Assembly: GCF_049532985.1 (NCBI RefSeq) | Contig: NZ_CP186693.1 | Span: forward strand, 1,798,001-1,862,000 | Reading direction: 5' to 3' | DNA from: Promicromonospora sp049532985 | GTDB lineage: Bacteria > Actinomycetota > Actinomycetes > Actinomycetales > Cellulomonadaceae | Length of the DNA: 64,000 nucleotides | In this document: positions 56,867 to 64,000 of the stretch, piece after piece | Position numbering within the stretch: the first letter of the stretch is position 1 | Layout: every line of letters starts with the position of its first letter | Made by a program: the position numbers and the translations under genes | The notes under the pieces: generated by a model | Seen by the model: the letters and a program-made list of their open reading frames with translations, nothing else | The model's database searches: none | What the model was told of the DNA's origin: nothing

Positions 56867-58051
56867 GTGCGCGCGGATCGGGTGACCCCGGGTTCGCAGA
56901 CCTCACTGCGTGAGGCCAACCGAGCCCGTATCGTGAGCGCCGTCCAGCAGCGTGGCTCCCTCACGCAGATCGAGCTGGCCGGCGTCACAGGGCTGTCCCC
57001 GGCCACCATCTCGAACATCGTCAAGGAGCTGTCCGCCGCGGGCGTGCTGCACACGGCGCAGTCCGTGCGCAACGGACGGCGCGCGCTCCAGGTCACGCTC
57101 GCCCGCAACCTCGGCCTCGTGGTGGGCATCCGGTTCGGGCAGCGGTCCCTCAGCGTCGCGCTGGCCGACGCCTCGATGCGCGTCCTGGCCGAGCAGCGCA
57201 TGCCGCTCGCCCCCGACCACCGGGCCGACGCCGGGATCCAGCGCACGGCGATGCTCGTCCGCGAGATGCTCCAGGCCGTGGACGCCGACCCGTCCGAGCT
57301 GCTCGCCGTGGGCGTGGGGGTGCCCGCGCCGGTCGACATCCGCACCGGCGAGGTCGTGACCGTCGGCATGATGCGCGGCTGGGACGGCGTCCGCGTGGAC
57401 GAGATGCTCGGCGCCGAGCTCGGCGTGCCGGTCACGACCGACAACGACTCGACGCTGGCCGCCATCGCGGAGGCGCGGTTCGGCGCGGGCGCCGGCTACG
57501 ACTCCGTCGCCTACGTCCGCGCGTCGCACGGCGTGGGCGGCGGCCTGGTGCTGGGCGGCCGGGCCGTGCACGGCCGGTCGGGCGTGGCCGGTGAGATCGG
57601 GCACGTGTCCGTCGACGAGAACGGCCCCGTGTGCCGGTGCGGCAACCGCGGCTGCCTCGAGATGCTGGTGGGCGCCACCCGCCTGCTGTCCCTGCTGCCG
57701 CCCGAGGCGGGCCACCTCACGCTGGCGGACCTCGTGGCCCGCGCCCGCGCCGGCGACCCCGGCTGCCACCGCGTGGTCTTCGACGCCGGGCGCCACCTCG
57801 GCGTCGCCCTGGCGAACCTGTGCAACCTCGTGGACCCCGACGTCGTGGTCATCGGCGGCCAGCTCGCGGAGGCGGGCGAGGTGCTGCTCGAACCGCTGCG
57901 CACCGCGCTCGGCCAGCGCGTGGTCGCCACCTCGCGCGGCCCGGCCGAGGTGATCCCCTCGGCCCTCGGCGCGGACGCCGGCGTCCGCGGTGCGCTGGCC
58001 GCGGCTCTCGACCGAGCCCGGGCCCAGGGCTCCCTAGGAGTGACGACATGA
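56867..58051 (+). CDS. ROK-family transcriptional regulator (NagC/XylR type)
   Basis: A 394-residue regulator. The N-terminal helix-turn-helix (about 14-75) includes LTQIELAGVTGLSPATISNIVKEL. The ROK sugar-kinase-like domain follows, with VGVGVPAPVDIRTGEV near 147, GVAGEIGHVSVDENGP near 237 and a zinc motif CRCGNRGCLE (Cys256, Cys258, Cys263). GTG 56867 is probably leaderless. It overlaps the substrate-binding protein gene by four bases (ATGA). It likely controls this operon, and perhaps the divergent CUT1 operon, in response to a sugar. Confidence 0.9.
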   Translation: MRADRVTPGSQTSLREANRARIVSAVQQRGSLTQIELAGVTGLSPATISNIVKELSAAGVLHTAQSVRNGRRALQVTLARNLGLVVGIRFGQRSLSVALADASMRVLAEQRMPLAPDHRADAGIQRTAMLVREMLQAVDADPSELLAVGVGVPAPVDIRTGEVVTVGMMRGWDGVRVDEMLGAELGVPVTTDNDSTLAAIAEARFGAGAGYDSVAYVRASHGVGGGLVLGGRAVHGRSGVAGEIGHVSVDENGPVCRCGNRGCLEMLVGATRLLSLLPPEAGHLTLADLVARARAGDPGCHRVVFDAGRHLGVALANLCNLVDPDVVVIGGQLAEAGEVLLEPLRTALGQRVVATSRGPAEVIPSALGADAGVRGALAAALDRARAQGSLGVTT

Positions 58052-59238
58052 CCCGACCCACCCCCGGCAGGCGGAGAGGCTGGGCCAGGCGTGTCCTGGC
58101 CGGCGCCGTCGGGCTCGTCGTGGCGGCCGGCGGCGCCGGGTGCGCGGTGGGCGACACCGGCACCGCGCCCGGCGTCGAGCACGAGGGGACCATCGGGCTG
58201 CTGCTGCCCGAGGCCCAGACCGCCCGGTACGAGGCGTCCGACCGCCCCACCTTCGTCTCCGTCACCGGCCGGCGCTGCCCGGGCTGCACCGTGCTGTACG
58301 CGAACGCCGCGCAGGACGCCGCCGCCCAGCTCGAGCAGGCCGAGTCCATGCTCGCCCAGGGCGCCGACGTGCTCGTGCTCGACGCGGTCGACACCGTCGC
58401 CGCGGTCGGGATCGTCACCCAGGCCAAGCGGCTGGGTGCCCAGGTGATCGCCTACGATCGGTTCGTGGACGGCGCGGACTACTACGTGTCGTACGACTAC
58501 GAGTTCATCGGCTTCCTGCTGGGTTCGGCACTGGCCGGCACGGTCACCGAGCGCGCCGCCCGGGCCGACGCCGACCAGGACGCCGGGCAGGAGGGCGGTC
58601 AGGACGACGACGGACGGCCCGGGGTGCTGCTCGCGCACGGCTCGGCCACCGACCCCAACGCGCTCGCGCTCGCCGCGGGTGCCCGCCGCGCCCTCGAGGG
58701 AGAGGACATCGACGTGCTCGCCGAGCACTACACGCCCGACTGGAGCCCCGACAAGGCCACGGAGTGGACCGAGGCGATGCTGACCCAGTACCCCGGCCGG
58801 GTCGACGGCATCCTCGCCGCCAACGACGCCATCGCCGGCGGCGCCATCGCCGCCGCCAAGGCGGCCGGCCTCGACCCGGTCCCCGTCACCACCGGGCAGG
58901 ACGGCGAGCTCGCCGCGGTGCAGCGGATCGTGGCCGGGGACCAGTTCATGACCGTCTACAAGGCCACCGACCAGCAGGCCGCCACGGCCGCCGAGCTCGC
59001 CGTGCGCGTGCTGCGCGGTCAGGACCCGCGCACCACGGCCGTGACCGACGGCGTGCCCACGGTGCTCCTCGCGCCCCGCGCGGTGGGCGCGGCCGACGTC
59101 GAGCACGTCATCGTGGACGGGCACGTCTACACCGTCGACCAGATCTGCGTCCCGGCCTACGAGGCGGCGTGCGAGCGCGCGGGCCTGCTCGGGTCCGGCG
59201 ACGCCGCCGGGGCCCTCGCGGGGGTGGGTGCCCGATGA
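58048..59238 (+). CDS. XylF/ChvE-like sugar substrate-binding lipoprotein (CUT2)
   Basis: A 396-residue periplasmic-binding-type protein. The signal peptide ends at AGGAGC, a weak lipobox with Cys at 32. ANAAQDAAAQLEQAESMLAQG near 95-115 (partly quoted: QAESMLAQGADVLVL), AKRLGAQVIAYDRFVDGADYYVSYD near 130 and DGILAANDAIAGGAI near 253 match XylF. An acidic insertion of about 20 residues (DADQDAGQEGGQDDDG) interrupts the second domain. It is coupled to the ROK gene by ATGA. The ligand is probably a pentose or related sugar. Confidence 0.87.
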   Translation: MTRPTPGRRRGWARRVLAGAVGLVVAAGGAGCAVGDTGTAPGVEHEGTIGLLLPEAQTARYEASDRPTFVSVTGRRCPGCTVLYANAAQDAAAQLEQAESMLAQGADVLVLDAVDTVAAVGIVTQAKRLGAQVIAYDRFVDGADYYVSYDYEFIGFLLGSALAGTVTERAARADADQDAGQEGGQDDDGRPGVLLAHGSATDPNALALAAGARRALEGEDIDVLAEHYTPDWSPDKATEWTEAMLTQYPGRVDGILAANDAIAGGAIAAAKAAGLDPVPVTTGQDGELAAVQRIVAGDQFMTVYKATDQQAATAAELAVRVLRGQDPRTTAVTDGVPTVLLAPRAVGAADVEHVIVDGHVYTVDQICVPAYEAACERAGLLGSGDAAGALAGVGAR

Positions 59239-60023
59239 GCGATCCGGTGCTGTCCCTGCGCGGCGTCTCCAAGCGGTTCGGCGGCGTGCGCGCCCTGGTC
59301 GACGTCGACGTCGACGTGCGCGAGCACGAGGTGCTCGCCGTCGTCGGCGACAACGGGGCCGGCAAGTCCACCCTCGCGGGCGTGCTCGCGGGCGCGCACC
59401 GGCCGGACGCCGGCGACGTGCTCCTGGACGGCCGCCCGGTGGTGCTGGACACGCCGGCCGTCGCCCGCACCCTCGGGATCGCCGCGGTGTTCCAGGAGCT
59501 CGCGCTCGTGGACGACCTCGACGTGGTCGAGAACCTGTTCCTGGGGCACGAGACCGTGCGCGGCCCGCTGCTGGACGAGGTCGCCATGGAGCGCGAGGCC
59601 TGGCGGCTGCTCGACCAGCTCGCCGCCAGCGTGCCGTCGGTGCGCGACCCGGTGCGCACCCTGTCGGGCGGTCAGCGCCAGGTCGTGGCCGTGGCCCGCG
59701 CCCTGCTCGGCTCGCCCCGCGTGGTCGTGCTCGACGAGCCGACGGCGTCGCTCGGCGTCCGTCAGACCGCCGAGGTGCTCAACCTCATCGTGCGGCTGCG
59801 CGAGCGCGGGCACGCCGTCGTCCTGGTGAGCCATCAGGCGGGAGACCTGCAGGCCGTCGCCGACCGCATCGTGGTGCTGCGCCTGGGCCGCGTGCACGAC
59901 GTGTTCGACGGCGACGCCTCCTACGAGGACCTGCTCGCCGCGATGACCGGGGCGGTCCGGCCGGGCACCAAGCACGCGGGCGGCGCGGGTCGCACCGACG
60001 CCGGACGGGCGGTGCGCCGATGA
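59235..60023 (+). CDS. sugar ABC transporter ATP-binding protein (CUT2, single domain)
   Basis: A 262-residue ATPase. Walker A GDNGAGKST at 38-46, signature LSGGQRQ at 143-149 and Walker B VVVLDEPTAS near 160-169 are intact, with the H-loop His in SHQAGDLQ. E. coli XylG and RbsA are double-domain (about 500 residues); this is the single-domain actinobacterial form, so it probably works as a homodimer. It overlaps both neighbours by ATGA. Confidence 0.9.
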   Translation: MSDPVLSLRGVSKRFGGVRALVDVDVDVREHEVLAVVGDNGAGKSTLAGVLAGAHRPDAGDVLLDGRPVVLDTPAVARTLGIAAVFQELALVDDLDVVENLFLGHETVRGPLLDEVAMEREAWRLLDQLAASVPSVRDPVRTLSGGQRQVVAVARALLGSPRVVVLDEPTASLGVRQTAEVLNLIVRLRERGHAVVLVSHQAGDLQAVADRIVVLRLGRVHDVFDGDASYEDLLAAMTGAVRPGTKHAGGAGRTDAGRAVRR

Positions 60024-61213
60024 GCGCCGACGCGCCGGCCGCGGCGCCGGGCGCGGGCCTGCCGGGCGCCGTCTGGCAGCGGGTCCGTGGTGGCACCAGC
60101 CTGCTCCCGATCGTGGTGGCGCTGGCCGCCATCTGGCTCGTGCTCGGGGCCGTCAACCCCGCGTTCCTCGCCCCCGAGAACGTGGTCAACCTGACCCTGC
60201 AGAGCGCCCCGGTCGGGGTCATCGCGCTCGGCGTGGTCCTGGTGCTCCTGGTGGGCCAGATCGACCTGTCGGTCGGGTCGCTCAGCGGGCTCGCCGCGGC
60301 CGTGGTCGCCGTCGGCTCCGTGACCCTGGGCTGGCCGGTCGCGCTCGCGATCCTGGCCGCGCTGGCCTGCGGCGTGGTGGTCGGCCTCGGCTACGGCATG
60401 CTCTCGGCGCGGCTCGGCCTGCCCAGCTTCGTGTTCACGCTGGCCGGGCTGCTGTTCCTGGCCGGGGTGCAGCTGCGGGTACTCGGCCCGCTGGGCTCGA
60501 TCAACCTGCCCTTCGAGTCCTGGTTCGTGCGGTCGGTGCAGCAGAGCTTCCTGCCCACCGGCGTGGCCTGGGCGCTGGTGGTGGTGGTCGTCGTCGCGTA
60601 CGCGGCCGTGCAGGTGGCCGCGCGGGCGCGGCGACGGCGCGCGGAGCTGCCGGCGGCGAGCGTCGGACAGGTCGCGGTGCGCACCGGGGTGCTCGCCGTG
60701 GTGCTGTCGGCGATCGTGGCCTACCTGGGCGCGGCCCGCGGCGTCGGCTTCTCGGTGGTGCTGTTCGCGGCCCTGGTCGTGGTGACGGACGTGCTGCTGC
60801 GCCGCACCCGCTGGGGCCGGTCGGTGCGCGCGGTCGGCGGCGACCGGCGGGCCGCCACGCTGGCCGGGGTGCCCGTGCAGCGCACCGTGGTGCTGTGCTT
60901 CGTGGCCTGCTCGACGCTCGCCGCGCTCGGGGGCGTGCTCGCGGCGGGTCGGCTCGGCGCCGCCAACCAGGGCACCGGCGGGGCGGACACCTACCTGGTG
61001 GCGATCGCCGCCGCGGTGATCGGCGGCACGAGCCTGTTCGGCGGCCGGGGCAGCGCGTGGTCCGCGGTGCTGGGCGTGCTCGTCATCCAGTCCATCGCCA
61101 ACGGCCTCACGCTGATGAACGTGGACCAGGCGGCCCGGTACATGGTGACCGGCGCGGTGCTGCTGCTGGCCATCATCATCGACATGCTGGTGCGCAAGCG
61201 CCGGGAGGCCTGA
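60020..61213 (+). CDS. sugar ABC transporter permease, XylH/RbsC type (CUT2)
   Basis: A 397-residue permease with about ten helices. The family motifs GQIDLSVGSLSGLAAAVVA near 80, GLPSFVFTLAGLLFLAG near 133 and GGTSLFGGRGSAW near 338 are present. It overlaps the ATPase gene by ATGA and is two bases from the LacI gene. Confidence 0.9.
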   Translation: MSADAPAAAPGAGLPGAVWQRVRGGTSLLPIVVALAAIWLVLGAVNPAFLAPENVVNLTLQSAPVGVIALGVVLVLLVGQIDLSVGSLSGLAAAVVAVGSVTLGWPVALAILAALACGVVVGLGYGMLSARLGLPSFVFTLAGLLFLAGVQLRVLGPLGSINLPFESWFVRSVQQSFLPTGVAWALVVVVVVAYAAVQVAARARRRRAELPAASVGQVAVRTGVLAVVLSAIVAYLGAARGVGFSVVLFAALVVVTDVLLRRTRWGRSVRAVGGDRRAATLAGVPVQRTVVLCFVACSTLAALGGVLAAGRLGAANQGTGGADTYLVAIAAAVIGGTSLFGGRGSAWSAVLGVLVIQSIANGLTLMNVDQAARYMVTGAVLLLAIIIDMLVRKRREA

Positions 61214-61214
61214 C

Positions 61215-62228
61215 ATGATCCGTCGTCCGACGCTGGCGATGGTGGCCGAGGCCGCCGGGGTGAGCCTGAAGACCGCCTCGCGCGTGCTCAACGGGGAGCC
61301 CAACGTGGCCGCGGCGACCCGCGAACGGGTGCGCGACGCCGCCACGTCGCTCGGCTTCCGGCGCAACGCCGTGGCCGCCGACCTCGCCCGCGGCGGCTTC
61401 TCCCGGCTGGTCGGCTTCATCACCGGCGACCTGGCCAACGAGTTCTACTCCGCGCTGGCCAGCGGCATCGAGCGCGAGCTGCGCGAGCACGGGCTGCAGC
61501 TCCTGACGGCGTCGTCCGACGAGGATCCCTCCCGCGAGAGCTCGCTGACCGGCGAGCTGCTGGAGCGGCGGGTCGGCGCCCTCATCGTCACGCCCGCGGG
61601 CGCCGACCACTCGGCCCTGCGCGGCGAGATCGCCGCGGGGCTCACGGTGGTCGTGGTGGACCGGCCGGCCGCCGGGATGGACGTGGACACCGTGGTGATC
61701 GACAACCGGGGCGGCGTGCGTGCGGCCACCCGGCACCTGCTGGACCACGGCCACCGCCGCATCGGGTTCGTGGGCGACGAGCCCCACCTGTGGACCTACC
61801 AGGAGCGCAGCGCCGAGTTCCTCGCCGTCATGGCGGACGCCGGGGTGCCCGACGCCGAGCGCTGGCTGCGGTCGGGCGCGCACTCGGCGTCGGCCGCCCG
61901 GGACCTCGCGGCGGAGCTGCTGGCAGACCCCGAGCCGCCCACCGCCATCCTCGCGGCGAACAATCGCGCGACGGTGGGCACGCTCCAGGCCCTGCACGAG
62001 GTGGGCGGGCGCGCGGGCGGCGGCGAGATCGCGGTGGTGGGCTTCGACGACTTCGAGCTGGCCGACCTGCTGGGCATCACCGTCGTGGCGTACGACGCCG
62101 TCGAGATGGGCCGGCGCGCCGCCGAGCTCGCGGTGGCACGCTCCGCGGATCCTGGGCGGCCGGTCGAGCTGGTGGTGCTGCCCACGCGGGTGGTCGCGCG
62201 GGGGAGCGGGGAGCGCCGGGCGCGCTGA
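61215..62228 (+). CDS. LacI-family transcriptional regulator
   Basis: A 337-residue LacI regulator. Helix-turn-helix TLAMVAEAAGVSLKTASRVLNG at 6-27 (quoted within limit: AEAAGVSLKTASRVL) is followed by hinge and sugar-binding core (GFITGDLANEFYSALASGIE near 68, DNRGGVRAATRHLLDHGHRRIGFVGD near 160). GGGAGG precedes the ATG. It ends the ROK-ABC-LacI operon, giving one transporter two regulators. Confidence 0.92.
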   Translation: MIRRPTLAMVAEAAGVSLKTASRVLNGEPNVAAATRERVRDAATSLGFRRNAVAADLARGGFSRLVGFITGDLANEFYSALASGIERELREHGLQLLTASSDEDPSRESSLTGELLERRVGALIVTPAGADHSALRGEIAAGLTVVVVDRPAAGMDVDTVVIDNRGGVRAATRHLLDHGHRRIGFVGDEPHLWTYQERSAEFLAVMADAGVPDAERWLRSGAHSASAARDLAAELLADPEPPTAILAANNRATVGTLQALHEVGGRAGGGEIAVVGFDDFELADLLGITVVAYDAVEMGRRAAELAVARSADPGRPVELVVLPTRVVARGSGERRAR

Positions 62229-62269
62229 CCGGGGCTGCCGGGCGGGTCGGGTTGGTGGGGGGAGCTCGG

Positions 62270-62705
62270 TGCCTTGCGTGCTCTGCTGCCGTGGGTTCGG
62301 TCCGTTGCCTTGAGGTCGGTCCTTTGCGTGCTCTACTGGCGTGGGTTCTCGTCGTGTCCGGCGGTCACAGGTCCGCTTTCGTGCTGTCTTGGGTCGGTCC
62401 TTTGCGTGCTCTGCCCTGGCAAGTTCGGTCTGTTGCTTCGGCGTCGGTCGCTTGTGTGCCGGGGTGGCGTGGGTTCGGTCTCGTGCTGCCGTGGGTTCGG
62501 TCTGTTGCCTCGGCGTCGCCCGCTTGCGTGCCGGGCTGGCGTGGGTTCGGTCTCCTGCTGCCATGAGTTCGGTCTCTTGTCTGCCCTGCCCCGGCGAGTT
62601 CGGTCCCTTGCCTCGAGATCGGTCCATCATCGGGCCGATCTCGAGGCAAGGGATCGAACTCGTCTCGTGGCGGTGTGCAAGGGACCGAGCCCGTGGGACC
62701 AGCGC
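62270..62705. repeat. degenerate intergenic repeat array ending in a long hairpin
   Basis: Over 400 gene-free bases with at least seven copies of a TTCGGTC core, usually in GGGTTCGGTCTSTTGCC contexts, alternating with GTCGGTCCTTTGCGTGCT-like blocks. Two longer copies (from 62466 and 62538) are spaced 72 bases apart. At the end, inverted copies form the hairpin at 62595-62662, and a further inverted half copy (CAAGGGACCGAGCCCG) is near 62680. Units are too degenerate for a CRISPR and no transposase is present. Confidence 0.8.
62595..62662. repeat. 31-bp-arm hairpin within the repeat array
   Basis: Arms 62595-62625 and 62632-62662 pair at 29 of 31 positions around ATCATC. The inner part contains the palindrome CTCGAG. 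It may also terminate transcription of the LacI operon. Confidence 0.88.
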
Positions 62706-62879
62706 CCCCCGCTCCCGGGGGCCGGGTGAAAAGTGTGGACGGGCGCCTGTGGGATAAGGGGTAGTACGCGCAGGTTTAGGTGTTTTCCACACGGTGGTGG
62801 TCCAGCAGTTCTGGCCGCGGTGCCGCGTCAATACGCTCCCAGGCACACGAGGTTCCCCAGGCCTGACGAGGAGCACACC

Positions 62880-64000
62880 ATGTCACGAACCCTGAGAACG
62901 TCCCGGTCCCTGATAGCGCTGTCGGCCGTCGCGCTCGTGGTCGGCACGGCACTCACCGGCGCGTCCACGGCGGGGGCGGCGTCGCCCACTGCGACCGGCG
63001 CCGGCACCAGCACTGCCGGCATCAGCACTGCCGGCATCAGCACTGCCGGCACCACCACCGCCGGCACCACCACCGCCGACATCAGCACCGCCAGCACCAC
63101 CAGCACCCGCAGCACCGCCCCCGGCACCGCCGGCCTCGACGTCGCCGATCTCCCCGACGCCCAGGTGCGCGCGATGGAGCGCGACCTGGGTCTGACCAGG
63201 GCCGAGATCCCGGCCCGCCTGGCGCTGGACGCCGAGGCGGCGATCGTCGAGGCGCACCTGGCGGCGACGCTCGGCGAGGACTACGCGGGCACCTGGCTGC
63301 CCCGGGGTGCCGACGCGCCGCGGGTCGCCGTCACGAGCGCGGCGGCGGCGAAGGTGGCCGAGCGCGCCGGCGCGGACGCCGTCGTCGTCGAGCACGGCCT
63401 GGGCGCGCTCACCGCGTGGAAGGAGGCCCTGGACGAGGTGGGTGCGCCCATCTCCGTGCACTCCTGGTACGCCGACCCCACGACCAACGAGGTGGTGGTC
63501 GAGGCGGCCGACGCCGCGGCCGCGCGGGAGATGATCGACCAGGCGGGCGTCCCGGCCGAGGTGGTGCGGGTCGAGAAGTCCACGGTGGCGCCGCGCACGG
63601 CCCGCGACATCCGGGGCGGCGACGAGTTCCACCGGCCGACGGGGGACGGCTGGGTCACGCTGTGCTCGATCGGGTTCGCGGTGTCGGGCGGGTTCGTGAC
63701 CGCGGGGCACTGCGGGCAGACCGGCAACGCCGTCACCGCCCCCGACGGCACGGCCCTCGGCACCTACCGTGGCTCGACCTTCCCGGGGCACGACTGGGCG
63801 TGGGTGGGCACCACCAGCGGCTGGACGCCGACGGCCGCGGTGAACAACTATGCGGGCGGCACGGTCGCCGTGGCGGGCTCGGCGGAGCAGGGGATCGGCG
63901 CGTCGGTGTGCCGGTCCGGCCGGACGACGGGCTGGCGCTGCGGCGTCATCCAGGAGAAGAACGTCACCATCAACTACGGTGACGGCGACATCCCGGGCAT
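62880..64000 (+). CDS. secreted S1 family serine protease, alpha-lytic/streptogrisin type (3' end beyond window)
   Basis: The first 373 residues of an exported chymotrypsin-fold protease. A signal peptide (1-34) ends at STAGAASP. An unusual Thr/Ser/Gly/Ala linker (about 40-76) made of 15-bp repeats follows. The alpha-lytic propeptide covers about 80-235 (ARLALDAEAAIVEAHL, WKEALDEVGAPISVHSWY). The mature domain begins near DIRGGDEFHR; catalytic His277 is in TAGHCG and Asp305 in GHDWAWVG. The Ser motif lies beyond the window. ACGAGGAG precedes ATG 62880. Confidence 0.9.
   Translation, partial: MSRTLRTSRSLIALSAVALVVGTALTGASTAGAASPTATGAGTSTAGISTAGISTAGTTTAGTTTADISTASTTSTRSTAPGTAGLDVADLPDAQVRAMERDLGLTRAEIPARLALDAEAAIVEAHLAATLGEDYAGTWLPRGADAPRVAVTSAAAAKVAERAGADAVVVEHGLGALTAWKEALDEVGAPISVHSWYADPTTNEVVVEAADAAAAREMIDQAGVPAEVVRVEKSTVAPRTARDIRGGDEFHRPTGDGWVTLCSIGFAVSGGFVTAGHCGQTGNAVTAPDGTALGTYRGSTFPGHDWAWVGTTSGWTPTAAVNNYAGGTVAVAGSAEQGIGASVCRSGRTTGWRCGVIQEKNVTINYGDGDIPG
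63003..63107 (+). repeat. 15-bp in-frame tandem repeat, seven units
   Basis: Seven units such as GGCATCAGCACTGCC and GGCACCACCACCGCC encode repeated GISTA/GTTTA pentads between the signal peptide and propeptide of the S1 protease. Units two and three are identical, as are four and five. Confidence 0.9.

Noticed and set aside
62274..62729. Cys-rich 151-codon frame and an opposing long frame over the repeat array
   Set aside because: Both only translate the degenerate nucleotide repeat; no ribosome site or domain is present and the repeat period is not respected in codons.

Overview
The window is very GC-rich, densely packed actinobacterial chromosome. Codons end almost always in G or C, GTG starts and ATGA/GTGA overlaps are frequent, and transcription regulators sit beside most small operons. 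The mix of genes (secreted S8 and S1 proteases, an NPP1 protein, 13E12-type DUF222/HNH protein, paired CUT1 and CUT2 sugar transporters with ROK and LacI regulators) suggests a soil or plant-matter saprophyte of the Micrococcales, for example near Cellulomonadaceae or Promicromonosporaceae. That placement is inference from gene content. I recognise no rRNA, tRNA, CRISPR array, insertion sequence or prophage. Fifty-eight coding regions are called; the first (SARP regulator) and last (S1 protease) run off the window.

Layout. 1-10.4 kb: SARP regulator, hydrolase, Ppx phosphatase, a three-gene cell-envelope stress operon (AT/PPSQ-rich protein, DUF1469, DUF3618) followed by a YihY/BrkB protein, an epimerase fused to a helical domain, two coupled hydrolases and an AlkA-like glycosylase. 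10.5-20.1 kb: DUF222/HNH protein behind a possible LexA box, DUF4184 membrane protein, two DUF202 proteins, a 61-residue membrane protein, then NDH-2 overlapping an orphan cytochrome b; an SDR/XRE pair follows. 20.1-29.6 kb: NPP1 protein, YedY-like molybdoenzyme with its flavin reductase, GNAT, TetR, MMPL exporter coupled to a pyrimidine-dimer glycosylase, MarR, an HSL-type esterase and a PucR-type regulator. 29.6-40.4 kb: gluconate module (GntT, GntK, GntR), PepSY protein, alcohol dehydrogenase, a QorB/HxlR redox pair, ArsR, OsmC, ACT protein and an M20 amidohydrolase. 40.5-53.3 kb: VWA surface protein, a 1570-residue subtilase with its probable regulator, an NhaA-thioredoxin fusion, and an AraC/monooxygenase/esterase cluster. 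53.3-62.2 kb: a CUT1 sugar importer and, divergently, a ROK-XylFGH-like-LacI operon. 62.2-62.9 kb: a gene-free repeat array ending in a long hairpin, then the S1 protease.

The most unusual observations are: (a) the orphan cytochrome b (15053-16606) has lost both predicted axial histidines of heme bH while keeping the bL pair, and is translationally overlapped by an NDH-2 gene; (b) ten genes carry a TANNNT -10 box only 6-8 bases before the start codon with no Shine-Dalgarno, a leaderless architecture strongly enriched in transcription regulators; (c) the repeat array at 62.27-62.70 kb appears built from degenerate copies of the arm of its own terminal hairpin. Several precise inverted repeats beside HxlR, TetR, GntR, MarR and ROK regulators are proposed as operators. 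All functions are assigned by reading translated motifs; no database search was possible.
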